From positions 2,294,001-2,358,000 of the forward strand of contig CP099422.1 in assembly GCA_024114885.1 (NCBI GenBank): a DNA stretch of 64,000 nucleotides, read 5' to 3'. A program made the position numbers and the translations under genes. Below are positions 54,237 through 64,000 of this stretch, in pieces. This DNA comes from Septoria linicola. Taxonomy: Eukaryota > Ascomycota > Dothideomycetes > Mycosphaerellales > Mycosphaerellaceae. Under the pieces are notes generated by a model. That model was not told where the DNA came from. It was given only the letters and a program-made list of their open reading frames with translations, and did no database searches. Position 1 is the first letter of the stretch; the number at the start of each line of letters is the position of its first letter.

Positions 54237-55075
54237 ATGTACCTGGACCCAGAGTACGTGGTCTACCCGCCAGCAGACGGTTGGCCAGAGATCACTACAG
54301 CGAGCATGCAGCCTTTCGAGAAGATAGACGAGGTTGTTGAGCTCCTTCGTCATCTGCCGTATGTGTGGAGCGCGCCAGGGAGGACGGTACATGGTATGCT
54401 TGCGTGCGAATCCGAACTATGGAGATCGTGACTAATGGAGGGGCGCAGCTGCTGGTCTCTGTCAATTTGCAGACTGGGCAGAAATTGCACGGTGCATTAC
54501 AGAGCCTCCAGAAGGCTTATGGAGCAAGAAGGATCAACCGGCTTTTGGCTAATGACAACACAAGGCATTTGGGATCATGTCCCCTCTCACGTTGTCGGTC
54601 TCGTCGTCTCCAAGGACTACAAAATGTCCCTCGATACGAAGCTAGGTGTCATTTATTTCAACGAGGGGTCTGATTGTATTCCAGGTCCTTGTTGCAATAT
54701 GGTCGTGGACGCGCCTTCTGAGTCCATCCGTGATGAAGCTATCGGTCATGCGCCGCCAGAGGAGCAGTGGCGAAACGCCGGCGGGCAGGCGGAAGGGTGT
54801 GCTTGGGCGATAGAGGATCTTCCGAGAGGCTAAAGTATCACTTTCGAGAACTGCTTTATGTCCCCTTTTCTGGTGAAGTGGTGTACGAGATCTTTGACGA
54901 AGTCGTAGACAATACGCTTCCTTCATGGGCGGGGGCAGAACAGAGCGTCTCGCAAGTGTTTCGAGAATATGGTTGGCCTGATTTGCAAGTGTTCCAGAAG
55001 GAAGTTTGTATGCCGGCTGTTGCGAGTCTGACAGAAGACATTGTACGAAGAGATCCAGATGCCCTCGCTACTTGA
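54237..55075 (+). pseudogene. Frameshifted copy of an unnamed fungal protein family
   Basis: Pieces of one protein are spread over three frames. Frame one (54237-54375) has MYLDPEYVVYPPADGWPEI and EVVELLRHLPYV. A middle piece with FADWAEIARCI, in a second frame, follows a plausible intron with branch GACTAAT ending near 54448. From about 54530 comes FWLMTTQGIWDHVPSHVVGL, then SLDTKLGVIYF and ending CAWAIEDLP. A one-base shift near 54825 then leads to LKYHFRELLYVPFSGEVVY and REYGWPDLQVFQKEVC. The order resembles a widespread uncharacterised Pezizomycotina family with WADW, PPHVVGL, LDTKLGIVHW, WAIEDF and YREHGWPD blocks. At least two frameshifts remain after allowing introns, so it is probably dead. 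Sequencing error is the main alternative. Confidence 0.5.
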
Positions 55076-55078
55076 GCT

Positions 55079-55944
55079 ACGAGTGCGTAAGGTCGGCGCA
55101 TATCTGGTCGAGTTGTGGGAACACCGCGAAGGAGCGTGTACAACGAGGATGGAACCACCCTCAAGAGCCGCACTACCAGTGAGGGAAAAGATTGAGATCG
55201 GTTAGTGGTGATCTGCTCCGATGCTTCACTTCGTCATTGGCTGCTACGAAACGGGAAACGAAGCTGTCCAGGCAGCCTTCTGAACATGCCGCATGAAGCA
55301 AAAACAAAAAAGCAAAATAAAAGCAACACCCAAACCAGAATCGAACACGCGACTGAGAGAAAGGCAGTGAAAACCAAAAGGGAAGGGTCTGCCGTCGCAG
55401 ACGAGATTGCCGCCATGAAGGCGCAGATATCGCGTTTGAGCTACTTCCCTGACAAAGCAGGTTTCCGGAGATAATATGAAGGTCATTCGTGTTTGGCGAG
55501 GTGCAGATGCAGAGCGAGACGGCTAGGTGCATGAGGGAAGGCTTGCAGCTGCATCAATTGGCAAACAGTATAACACGCGAGTTCTGCATCGCTACAGAAC
55601 TGTGACTTTACCTACGACAAACTTGACAACATGAGAAGACTCCTGACTCGATGATGGCTCGTTGTCAGCTTACGCCGAAGATTCGGCTACGAATTACGAT
55701 GGCCACCAGAGAAGTCTTCAAACGGTGCTGTGCGCTATGTATATCATCCTGCATGTGAAGAGCTTAGCGTGCATTAGCGTCCTTTCACTTGAAAAGGGAC
55801 GGGCTGCAGCAAGCTCGAAATTCATTTTGCTTCAACACTTTACATCAGACACCAACAATTGGTTAAGGCTGTTAGAAGTCCAACCACCATCTACCTCCAT
55901 CCATAAGCTGCAAATACCGTAGCCAACAACATTGGCGGAACAAG
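55079..55944. other. Intergenic, no gene seen
   Basis: Short frames only. An isolated tRNA B-box-like TGTTCGATTC on the minus strand near 55330 lacks a matching acceptor stem. Confidence 0.5.
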
Positions 55945-56522
55945 ATGCTGCGAAGGCGCAAGCCCATGTCGGCCGAGCGGCGGGCACGAAGACCCAAGCA
56001 GAATGAGCCATCGCCTTTATTCGGCTGCCTGCCGAGCTTCGCGATAAGCTCTACGACCTCGTGCTGATCGAAGACGAAGACATCTTGGTCACTCCAGCAC
56101 TCCAGGTCCCGCCTCTTGTGAGAGCATGCTATCAGATTTACAGGGAAACGATGCTTTACTGGACTGGCCAGAATACTTTCGTCGTAGATGTGGTTGATTA
56201 CGACAGCACGCTCCTCCTCAATTACGTCAAGTTCCATTGCAAGTGTCGATACAAGAATCAGTTAGAGAAGGAGACTGGCCCACGTATCTCTTGCGCGGGA
56301 AGCATACACTGGACGAATCTGCAAGGCTGGGCCAAGGCTATCTGGAGCTGGGACCTGGGTGCGCTTCAGAGAAGTCCATCAGATGACCAGGAAGAGGTTA
56401 TCATCGCTAGTGCGCTCGAAATCGCGGAGCAGCATCGAGGTCGCCTATGGGAGGACTGTCAACAAGCGCTTGACACACTCCGCAAGACCATTGAAGGGCT
56501 CAGCAACGTACAAATCATGTAG
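55945..56522 (+). pseudogene. Frameshifted F-box-like hypothetical gene
   Basis: An ATG at 55945 opens a frame ending in NEPSPLF. The expected continuation RLPAELRDKLYDLVLIEDED lies in another frame starting near 56022. The pattern SPLFRLPAELRxKIYDLVL is very common in fungal F-box-like or BTB-adjacent hypothetical proteins, so a single-base deletion at the join is the simplest reading. The remainder (PPLVRACYQIYRETMLYW, TFVVDVVDYDS, ALDTLRKTIEGL) is open to the stop at 56520-56522. No intron of plausible size bridges the join. The function of the family is unknown. Confidence 0.55.
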
Positions 56523-57045
56523 CTCACGAGGCATGCATCCACACAACGACGAAAGTCGCGTGCCCAACGAGCAAGCCATTGGAAAGCACGGAAGGATAAG
56601 CATGCGCCAGATGTTGGAGAAAGGGGCCCAATGCATTGAGTCAGGAGCGCATCGAAGAACAGTACGCGCGTTGCAGCAGCAGGATTCCGTTACTGATGGC
56701 CTAGGCTAAGTCACAGACTTCGAGGACCACCTCTTTTGAAGTCCTGGACACGTACATCGACTGTTGGGCTTGAGCGAGCGACGTCGACTTGACAGTAGAG
56801 CGCTACTCCTCGGAGCTGGATCCTGAGGTCGCACCCAGGGTGAGGCGCGACACTCAAGCATCGACTCCTCAGCTCTATCGTTCACACGGCGATATAGCGA
56901 ATCCGGTCGACTAAAAAGTACAAGGGGTGTAGTACAGTCGGCAGATCAGATACAATCGAGCCCATCTCATGATCACGCTGCCATTTCATCACTATATACA
57001 CCGGCCGTCATCAATCATACAAACTGACACTACTCACATCCCACT
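56523..57045. other. Intergenic, no gene seen
   Basis: 3' flank of the aldehyde dehydrogenase gene. Nothing recognised. Confidence 0.6.
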
Positions 57046-58597
57046 CTAGATCTTATACGAGTGCATGACATGAGCATTGCAATAAGCCTTCAATCCCTCG
57101 CGTCCCCACTCACCACCGATACCACTCTCCTTATGCCCACCAAAGAACGCCTGCGGCGTGGGCTTCTCCCACGAATTCACAAACACCGACCCAGCCTCCA
57201 ACCTCTTACCAATCGCCTCTGCGCGCTTGACATCCTTGCCCCAAACACAAGCTCCCAGTCCAGCATTGCTTGCATTCGCCCGCTTGATAACCTCCTCCTC
57301 GTCCTCCCACGGCTGTGTAGGCACAATTGGACCAAAAGGCTCTTCCTGGATGATCTTGCTGTCATTTGGTGGGTTATCGATGATAGTCGGCTGGATAAAG
57401 AAGCCCTTGCCTGCAGCAACCTCTTCAGGGCCAACAGCGAACTTATACCCTTGCTTCTTGGTATCGCTGAAGTACGACTTGACCTTCTCGTACTGCATCG
57501 AGTTCTGGATGGGACCGAGGAATGCACCTTCAGACGGTGGTCCAACAGTGAGGGTCTTGGTGAAATTGACCATTTCAGTCAACATCTCGTCGTAAATATC
57601 CTTATGGATGTAGATTCGCTTGGTTGCAACGCAGACTTGTCCGGAGTTCTGGAAAGCGCCCATGACGAGTTCGGGGGCAATCTTCTTGACATCGACATCG
57701 GGGAGAACGATGGAGGCATCGTTGCCGCCGAGCTCGAGGGTAACGCGCTTGAGGGTTTGGGCGCAGGCGGCCATGATCTTCTTGCCGGTGGCGATGGAGC
57801 CGGTGAAGGAGATTTTGGCGATGTCTGGATTGGCGGTGAGCATGGGTCCGAGGTAGTCGTCGCCGCCGATGGCGGAGATGACGCCTGGTGGGTAGATCTC
57901 CTGAGCGATCTCGACGACCTTGAGAGTAGTGTAGGGGGTGAATGGCGATGGCTTGACGATGATGGTGTTGCCGGTCAGCAGGGCTGGGATGATCTTGCCG
58001 AGGGAGAGGATGATTGGGAAGTTCCTAGGCAGAAGTCAGTATCGGTTCTCCATGCTGTACCTGAGAATCTCGACATACCACGGGCAGATAGCACCGACGA
58101 CACCGAGAGGAGTGTAGCGAGTAGTGATGACCTTCTCATCATCTTCCATGCTCTCCTCTGGGATGTCCAGAGTGCAGTGGTGGCCAAACCAACCCTCAAC
58201 ACCACCCTTTGTCTCCATCTCGGCAATTTGTTTCTGTATGTCCCAGTCAGTATACCACTCTCTTTCTTGTCCCCTTGATCACTAATCTTACAGGCTTGCC
58301 GGTCTCTGCGCACAACAGCTCGGTCATCTCATCCGAGTGAGCGAGGAGGGCATCCTTGAACTTGGTGAGCAGCTCTTTCCTCTGCTCGATGCTGGTCTCT
58401 CGGTATGATTCGAACGCAGTCTTCGCAGCTGCGACAGCCTCATCGACATCTTTCTGCGAGCCAATTGGGACTGGCCATAGCTTGTCGCCGGTCGATGGGT
58501 CGATACCGTAGTGCTGGTCCTTGCCGCCACGTTGCTGGCCGTTGATGATGTTGTAGAACTCGTCAAACTTGACGGTGCTGACCTTGGATGGAGACAT
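57046..58597 (-). CDS. NAD(P)-dependent aldehyde dehydrogenase
   Basis: Three exons, 58597-58292, 58233-58079 and 58024-57046, with introns of 58 and 54 bp, give 479 residues. ALDH landmarks: IDPSTGDKLWPVPIGS, ELLCAETGKP, TRYTPLGVVGAICPWNFPII created across intron 2, SPFTPYTTLKVVEIA, ISFTGSIATGKKI, catalytic Glu in VTLELGGNDASIVL, catalytic Cys in FQNSGQVCVATKRIYIH, EEPFGPIVP and KPTPQAFFGGHKESGIG. No targeting peptide is seen, so it is cytosolic. It oxidises aldehydes to acids. The frame opened on the opposite strand across this gene (57061-58278) is an antisense shadow. Confidence 0.94.
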
Positions 58598-59822
58598 GAT
58601 TGCTGTGATCAGTGTGGTATAGCTAAGAAATTGGGTATCACTGAGCAAAAGGAAATGGGCGGGACGCGATACCACTGCCACCTCTTATACCCGGCAATTG
58701 TAGCTGTTTACCAATCGTCGTACTAATCTGAAGTACAGTACCCTATTGTGATCCTATGGGGCTGCATCCTTGCGGATATGACAGCGGCAAACGAGGTGAG
58801 GGGCATCCACAGCCCACAGACCAGTCGCGGGGCATCATCTTGTGCCTTTCGCGGGAAGTCGCTCTGTTGGTGTTGTCTCCCGAGGCCTGGACCCGCCTTG
58901 AGCGCTGCATCTCTCCACTAAACGACCATCACGACTCGAGCGTGTCAAGACTTGGCACGCCTAAGAAGGCATATCAAGCTGTCAATCCTCTGGGAGGGGC
59001 GGCATGAGACGCCTAGTCATTTGGTCTTGATGTCATGTCGCGCGTAGAAAAGGTTTGGAGTCAAACGTGACAGAGTTCAGCTCTCCACGTTGCTCCAGAT
59101 TTCCCACACGTTCACACGTTGTTGGTCTGTTTCAGCGCGTGGTCTGTTTGCGCCAAGTTCAGGTACTGCCGAGAAGCCAATCATGGCTGATGCGGCTAAG
59201 GACTTCAGTCTATTGATGCCATGGCTGTTCTTCACAATGACCATCTGCTGTACTTCTATTGTCACTGGCGGCGGTGTAAGTCTTGATTACAGCATAAAGC
59301 TACTCGGAGATACCATCTGTAATAAATTGTGCAAACCGTGCCGGAGCAACATTCGTCCGCCACAGCAAACAACGAACTTCAGCGATCTGGCTTTCTTGCC
59401 AGGATATTGCGCTGCGCCCGCACAGTATGCTCGCTAGCGAGTCGACTTCACTTGGTCATGGATAAGTATTTCAAATGATAGCTGATGGTCTGCCTCGCTA
59501 GATCCACACAATGCGATTTGAAGCGAGGCGTCCGTCAGCTTCGTCTCATGGCAAGCAGGGGTGTAAGCCATCGGACATATCTCGCTAATGTTCAGCCGCA
59601 GTGCTATCTGCTACGATGATATGTGTAGCTGACGGTTCCCTGAGGTTCCTTCTTCCTCCGTCTCGTACGCGCTGTTACAGCTCGTCATTCCTCCGATAAC
59701 TTCTCTTCCAGAAGACCAGGCACAGTAGCCGTACCGCGTCGGAGCCACAAGTCCACCCGTTCATCAAACGCAGCTCACCAAAAGGGTACCACACGATCGA
59801 CCTCACGAAAGACCTGCTCCAC
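58598..59822. other. About 1.2 kb without a recognisable gene
   Basis: Contains the promoter of the aldehyde dehydrogenase gene and small frames such as 59090-59437 with a short hydrophobic run, none supported. Confidence 0.5.
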
Positions 59823-60475
59823 TTAGTGTGAGCTTTGAAGGTCAAGCTCTATGGTTCGCATGCGAATGTCGTAAGCTCGATCTAGCAGGGCTGCACATGC
59901 CTCTGCCGTGTCCGGCTTCTTCTCACTGGCCAGCTCTACCCTTTCTTTGCCAAGCCGAAGCATCGCTGTCTGCCACTCCACTGTCTGCGTCGTCCAGAGC
60001 TCTTCCGCGAGAGCTTTGTCAATCAGGCCGCCGCCTTTTTCTCCAGACTCGTCCACGGACTCTCCATAATACTCACGCAGGCGCATCACAACATTCAGCC
60101 ACTTTGCAGCCAGAGCCCGTTGTCCTTCTATGCACTCGGGCCACTTCTCCTTCTGCAGCTTCACGATGTCTGCGTCGATCGCGTATATCGCGGTCCAGCT
60201 TGGCAGAGATCGAGCCCATTGGAAATGCTTTGCCACAAACACTTCGACGCACTCCCAAATCTCGGCGCCTATCATGAAGCCTAGCATGAACTGCCAGAAA
60301 GGAAGCCATCGTCCCTCCTCCCAGCTACAGAGGTAAGATGAGCCTACACCGGCGAGGAAATGCAGAATGCGAAATTTGATGAAGACTGCTCTGCCGAGCC
60401 GACCCTGTCGTTATGTCAGCAATGCTCGCGCTCAAGCACATTTTTGTGCACTAGTACCTGGGGAAAGTAAGGCAT
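59823..60475 (-). CDS. Hypothetical protein, 199 residues
   Basis: Two exons, 60475-60458 (six codons, MPYFPQ) and 60404-59823, separated by a 53-bp intron with donor GTACTA, branch GCTGACA and acceptor GACAG. The product is all-helical with an aromatic, moderately hydrophobic first part (VFIKFRILHFLAGVG, WLPFWQFMLGFMIGAEIWE) that could form one or two membrane segments. A charged helical C-terminus follows (RLREYYGESVDESGEKG, LRLGKERVELASEKK). No family recognised. The microexon start is inferred; the longest uninterrupted frame starts inside the second exon at 60287. Confidence 0.6.
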
Positions 60476-60755
60476 ATTGCACTGTCTGAAGGCTGTGTAT
60501 GCTGTCGAATCTAGTGCTCTGCGCGTTGTCGAAACGTGTTGTTGTGCTGAAACTTGATCTAATGTCCCGACGCACAAGATGGTGCAATCGGAACTATGGT
60601 GTGTGAGATGGTCCAGAAACAAGACGTGATTTACTACCCAGTGGAAAAAAAAATAGGATTGGCACGAAGTAATTGCATGAAAACGAATGGGGCTGACTTG
60701 TAGCAGCTACACCTCACTCTTCCTGCCTTCATTCTACTTCTGATCACACCTTCCT

Positions 60756-61305
60756 CTAGCCATAGCAAGGGCAGTTCAAGTAAGGACCATTCGCGATACA
60801 CTTCTTTCCCTGACCATTGTTCGCATAAACGCCACCTCCACAGCCCGGCTCATCACACTTGTCGATCCCATAACAAAAGGTACACAACTCGCTGTGCACC
60901 GCAATCAGCCACTATACGTCCCACACACACTCACTGACAACACTTACCCCTTGGCCCCATCACAGTATCCCAGCCCCGACATCTGCTGGTCGTATATACC
61001 TCCACAGCTACAGTACCACTCGTCAACATCCGATCAGGCTAAACTTACCCCATGAAGTAACGCGAAAGGACTCACTCCAAGCAATTGGTATCGGTGTGTC
61101 GTCCTTCACATTTCTGGCAGCTAGTCTGGCAGCCAATGAAACAGCCTGAACAGAAGGCTCCAGCTCCGTTGGGCGCACCGTTGGGACCGCAGGTGTTGCC
61201 GCAGTTGTTGAGGCAGCTTGCGCAGCCGTCGCGCTCTTCTTGGGTGCAGTCGGCGGCGGCGAAGCTGGCAAGTGTGAGAGTGGTGAGAAGGGTGAGGAGT
61301 TTCAT
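60756..61305 (-). CDS. Small secreted protein with 20 cysteines (141 residues)
   Basis: Three exons, 61305-61076, 61007-60948 and 60891-60756, with introns of 68 and 56 bp that both keep frame, give 141 residues. Signal peptide MKLLTLLTTLTLASFAAADC. The mature part has 20 cysteines, for example DGCASCLNNCGNTCG, FCSGCFIGCQTSCQKC, ELCTFCYGIDKCDEPGCGGG and the terminal NCPCYG. The exon-3 sequence continues the cysteine spacing, which supports the splice model. An even cysteine number suggests up to ten disulfides. The architecture looks like two cysteine-rich modules; no named family is recognised. A likely extracellular role is as effector, antimicrobial or wall-associated protein. Confidence 0.7.
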
Positions 61306-62031
61306 GTTGGATGAGAGATGGGGCTGGACTTGTTGTGCGGCTCTGATAAGATGGGATGGACTTTGTTGCTGCGCATGTGAATGTGTTTCAGTACATAGAG
61401 CAGCAGTGCTTCTTATGTATCTCCATTTGCTCCATTTCAACACGTTTTTACCTCCATCGGAATCGAGCAGCCCATTCTTCTTCGATGACCGTAGCCATCA
61501 TGTCCGCAGCACAACAAGCCACTGATGCGTTGAGCGGTGCCTGCAACTTGCACATCTGCCCACTTCTGAGAGTAGACCCGCGGCTCAGGACGGGAAGCGT
61601 GGTCAGGCCGCCCAGAATAGACGAGATCGGTCCCTAGCGTCATGTCAATGGCAGCGAATGCCCCAGATATGTTGTTGGCCGGACGCCTGATGCTATGTCA
61701 AGGGCGCTTCGCGTGGCGCTAGAGCTGGAGCTTAGCATTCGATTACACGAGTGTACAGCAGTGCGACTCAATGATGCTGTGCTCTGCGATTCGGTTGGCA
61801 TAGGCGTCTCGACACTTTCATGTACTCAGAGAAGGACTTAGATGGGAGAAGCCCAACTGAGTTTACTTGCAGCTGTTCGAGAGCGAGTAGAGATGGTGCT
61901 TGATGATAAGATACCGAGTGTGTGAGAAGTGTCATTCCATGTACCAGCATACAACTGAGAGCATTCGTACCGCGGAACGTATATAGCGGGGACAGATCAA
62001 AATCTCCCGTCTCCTGCCCATTTGCTCATGC
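61306..62031. other. Intergenic, no gene seen
   Basis: Between the two secreted-protein genes, both on the minus strand. No supported feature. Confidence 0.55.
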
Positions 62032-62636
62032 TTATGGGTTCCCAGCACACTGATCTCTATCCGAGTGTCGTCCCTGATAGAACACATACAGCGGCAAAGT
62101 TCCCTCACCGCCCTCGGTGCGAATGTATCCAGTTACACCCTCGCCCACATACGCTCCATACAGTGCATCGCACGAGTATCCTTGCGGGTGTTGTGGGTAC
62201 CAGTCGCGACGGACATACATGTGATCGGCTTCGCGGTTGACGTAGCGATCAAGAGGCTGCGTGCCAGGGACTTGGGAGGTGTAGATGAACATGACGTTGC
62301 CCTCTAGCACGTAGCCTGGAGCGCCTTCGCAACCGGCGTCGGTCGTGAGGAGGTACTGGTTCTGTTGGACTTGTCGGCACCGGTACCTGTACGACAAATG
62401 TGACTAGCCAACGTCATTCACCCTACAAGCTGAGAGGAGATGCCATGTGCTCACATCGGGACTGTGCCTGGAAGCTGGCTCGAGAGACCATATCCCCAGA
62501 AGGTATTCGCGCCGGTAAAGCCGACTTGGCGAGCATACTCTCCGTTTGGATCTGGTGTGTAGAAGTGACGGACAGTCGATCGCTGAGCTGCGGCTATGGA
62601 AGCAGACAGAGCTGCAAGGATGGCGCTGTACTTCAT
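62032..62636 (-). CDS. Secreted protein of 178 residues, unrecognised
   Basis: Two exons, 62636-62455 and 62386-62032, with a 68-bp intron, give 178 residues. Signal peptide MKYSAILAALSASIAAAQRS. The mature protein is rich in Tyr, Gly and Gln, with four cysteines (YRCRQV, AGCEGAPGY, GYSCDALYG, RDQCAGNP), and blocks YTSQVPGTQPLDRYVN and HMYVRRDWYPQHPQGY. Spacing suggests two disulfides and a beta-rich fold. It resembles fungal secreted hypothetical proteins with repeated aromatic-Gly motifs. No enzyme motif seen. It is adjacent to and co-oriented with the 20-cysteine protein, suggesting a small secretome cluster. Confidence 0.7.
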
Positions 62637-63521
62637 GATGAGAGTTCTAGAGCTGTGGGATGTTGGGACTGATATGTCGTCGTGCTTTCCCTCGATTTGC
62701 GGACTCAGTCTTATACCTTGCCCTCAATCGATCTGCATCTCATGGAGTACATGCTCAGCGAGTACCGGGCAACCGCTCCTCGCCTACCCACGTGGTTATA
62801 CAGAGTCTACGCTCCATTTTAAGTCTTGTTCGAGCTGAGCCAAGGACTCTCGAGCGACCTTTTGATGCAGTACTGCCGTGGAGGGGATATGCCCTCGCTC
62901 CCACATACACACGTTGTGCGTGCCTTGAGATGTGGTTGGAGTGATGGCACACGGCCAAGACCTGAGGTAGGACAACAAGGGAGCTTCACATGAAAGTCAG
63001 TTTCTCAAATTGTTTCGAGCTCAATAGTCTCATGTAGGGTCGGCACAAGCTTGTGGCTAAGCTTGTAATAGGAAGCTGTTGTGCTTAGACTGTTTCTCTT
63101 GCCAAGTGCCGAGAGTGTTATAGACATTGTAGTGTCCCCAGATGCTGAGAACTACTGTCCTCTTCAGCTAGTCGAGTGTCGATCATGCCCGTATAGGCAA
63201 GCTACAGCTGCGCATTCGCTTCGTCTCGCATTCTATTGGTCAGCGACGCGCCTACAACGAGCTGCAATGCTACAACGCTGTGCCAAGTAAGGCTGTTTGT
63301 TCCACGGGGAACCGTCAAGCGATAGACATGTTGATAGTCGTTGAAGTGGTGTCGAATATGATCGCTGCTGGTCCGAGGTCTCAACAATTCGTGCGCAGAG
63401 CCTTTGAACGCGGCGCCATCGTCCCCTGCTACCGAGCCAGACGCGTGATACGTCGAATCGCTGCTGTAGGCCGACTGGATGTTGTACAGCCTCATGGAAC
63501 GATGCTCACTTGGTCCCATCT
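62637..63521. other. Intergenic, no gene seen
   Basis: Short frames only, no motif or repeat recognised. Confidence 0.5.
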
Positions 63522-64000
63522 TCATTTGCCATCAGGATCGTCGCTTTCACTCTGACTCATTTCCTCGTCCGATGGGTCGACCCAAGGCACTGGGCAGATC
63601 TCGCCACCCTGCAGGATGTACTCGGATAGTGCCTGAGAGTAGTCATCGTCACACGGCTCATCGAGAATTCCAAAATCGTAGAAGATCTCCTCGAATTGGT
63701 TCTCGAAGCCTCCCCTCAGATCTACAGCCTTCAAATTGGGAAGCTTACCAGCGAACTCTGAGAAGCACTCAAGTCAGTCTGCATCGAGGAGTGAGATCTC
63801 GCCCAGCTGCAAGTATTCCAGTGTATCTGCGTGTCGAAGCAGGAATAACTCCAGTGCTCCGCAGTCTGCTGTGACAGTGCGAATTGTGAAGTGTGTGAGA
63901 TGGGGCCAGGTGACTCGACCAACGACACCCGGTAGGTCACCAACGACACTCAACAGGTCTGGGCGCGGCCATCCAGGTCGGGTACAGGCGCCATGACCCA
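63522..64000 (-). pseudogene. C-terminal part of an F-box/LRR-like hypothetical gene with an internal stop, truncated by the window edge
   Basis: On the minus strand one frame runs from the window edge through TWPHLTHFTIRTVTADCGAL and LLRHADTLEYLQLGEISLLD. It hits TGA at 63776-63774, then continues LECFSEFAGKLPNLKAVDLR to an acidic tail ending at 63522. In related fungal proteins this point reads DGDW or similar, so TGG to TGA is the likely change. A 15-bp GTGTCGTTGGTGACC-like sequence is repeated near the edge (63915-63955). It is either a pseudogene, a readthrough product, or an unrecognised intron overlapping the stop. The 5' end lies outside the window. Confidence 0.5.

Noticed and set aside
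55320..55480. tRNA B-box-like sequence on the minus strand (TGTTCGATTC)
   Set aside because: No matching acceptor stem, D-arm or A box could be drawn around it.
57061..58278. 405-residue open frame on the plus strand
   Set aside because: It lies antisense to a well-supported aldehyde dehydrogenase gene and has no domain of its own; it is a codon-bias shadow.
59090..59437. 115-residue frame with a hydrophobic stretch
   Set aside because: The hydrophobic run is internal, the frame has no family features, and splice variants did not improve it.

Overview
The window is nuclear DNA of a filamentous ascomycete. Genes are compact and carry short introns (about 45-160 bp) with GTRNGT donors, CTRAC branch points and YAG acceptors. 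White collar-2, a LaeA-like methyltransferase, a fungal hybrid histidine kinase, a UstYa-type oxidase and introner-like introns together fit Dothideomycetes, probably the Capnodiales/Mycosphaerellales side. That placement is inference, not a search result. About twenty intact protein genes are supported, with several relics and one very unusual tRNA gene.

Layout. 0-5.2 kb: SAGA subunit Ada3/Ngg1, a decayed RBR ubiquitin-ligase fragment, a SPRY protein and a metallo-beta-lactamase-like protein. 6.1-11.3 kb: a five-exon hybrid histidine kinase, then about 3.9 kb without a credible gene. 15.2-16.5 kb: LaeA-like methyltransferase. 17.9-27.3 kb: mitochondrial D-lactate dehydrogenase, white collar-2 and RAD50. 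27.8-34.0 kb is the most novel stretch. It holds a 76-residue cysteine-rich secreted protein, a Kex2-repeat precursor peptide diverging from a UstYa/DUF3328 oxidase gene (a minimal dikaritin-type RiPP locus), phased repeats in their shared promoter, and a tRNA-Glu gene with two interruptions, one of which looks spliceosomal.

34.7-53.9 kb: GH3 beta-glucosidase, JMJD5-like JmjC protein, MFS transporter, tannase/feruloyl esterase, cytosolic TrpRS, a PRELI/Ups lipid-transfer protein, Maf pyrophosphatase, an MDR-type reductase and copper amine oxidase. 54-57 kb holds two decayed hypothetical genes. 57-58.6 kb: aldehyde dehydrogenase. 59.8-62.6 kb: an unknown 199-residue protein and two small secreted proteins. 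The right edge holds a truncated reading frame with an internal stop.

How the genes may work together. The secretome and secondary-metabolism content (RiPP precursor plus UstYa, LaeA-like, GH3, tannase, three small secreted proteins) suggests a plant-associated or saprobic lifestyle. Light and stress signalling is represented by white collar-2 and the histidine kinase. Copper amine oxidase and aldehyde dehydrogenase could act in sequence on amines. Exon boundaries were derived by hand from splice consensus, reading phase and family motifs. They are predictions without transcript support.
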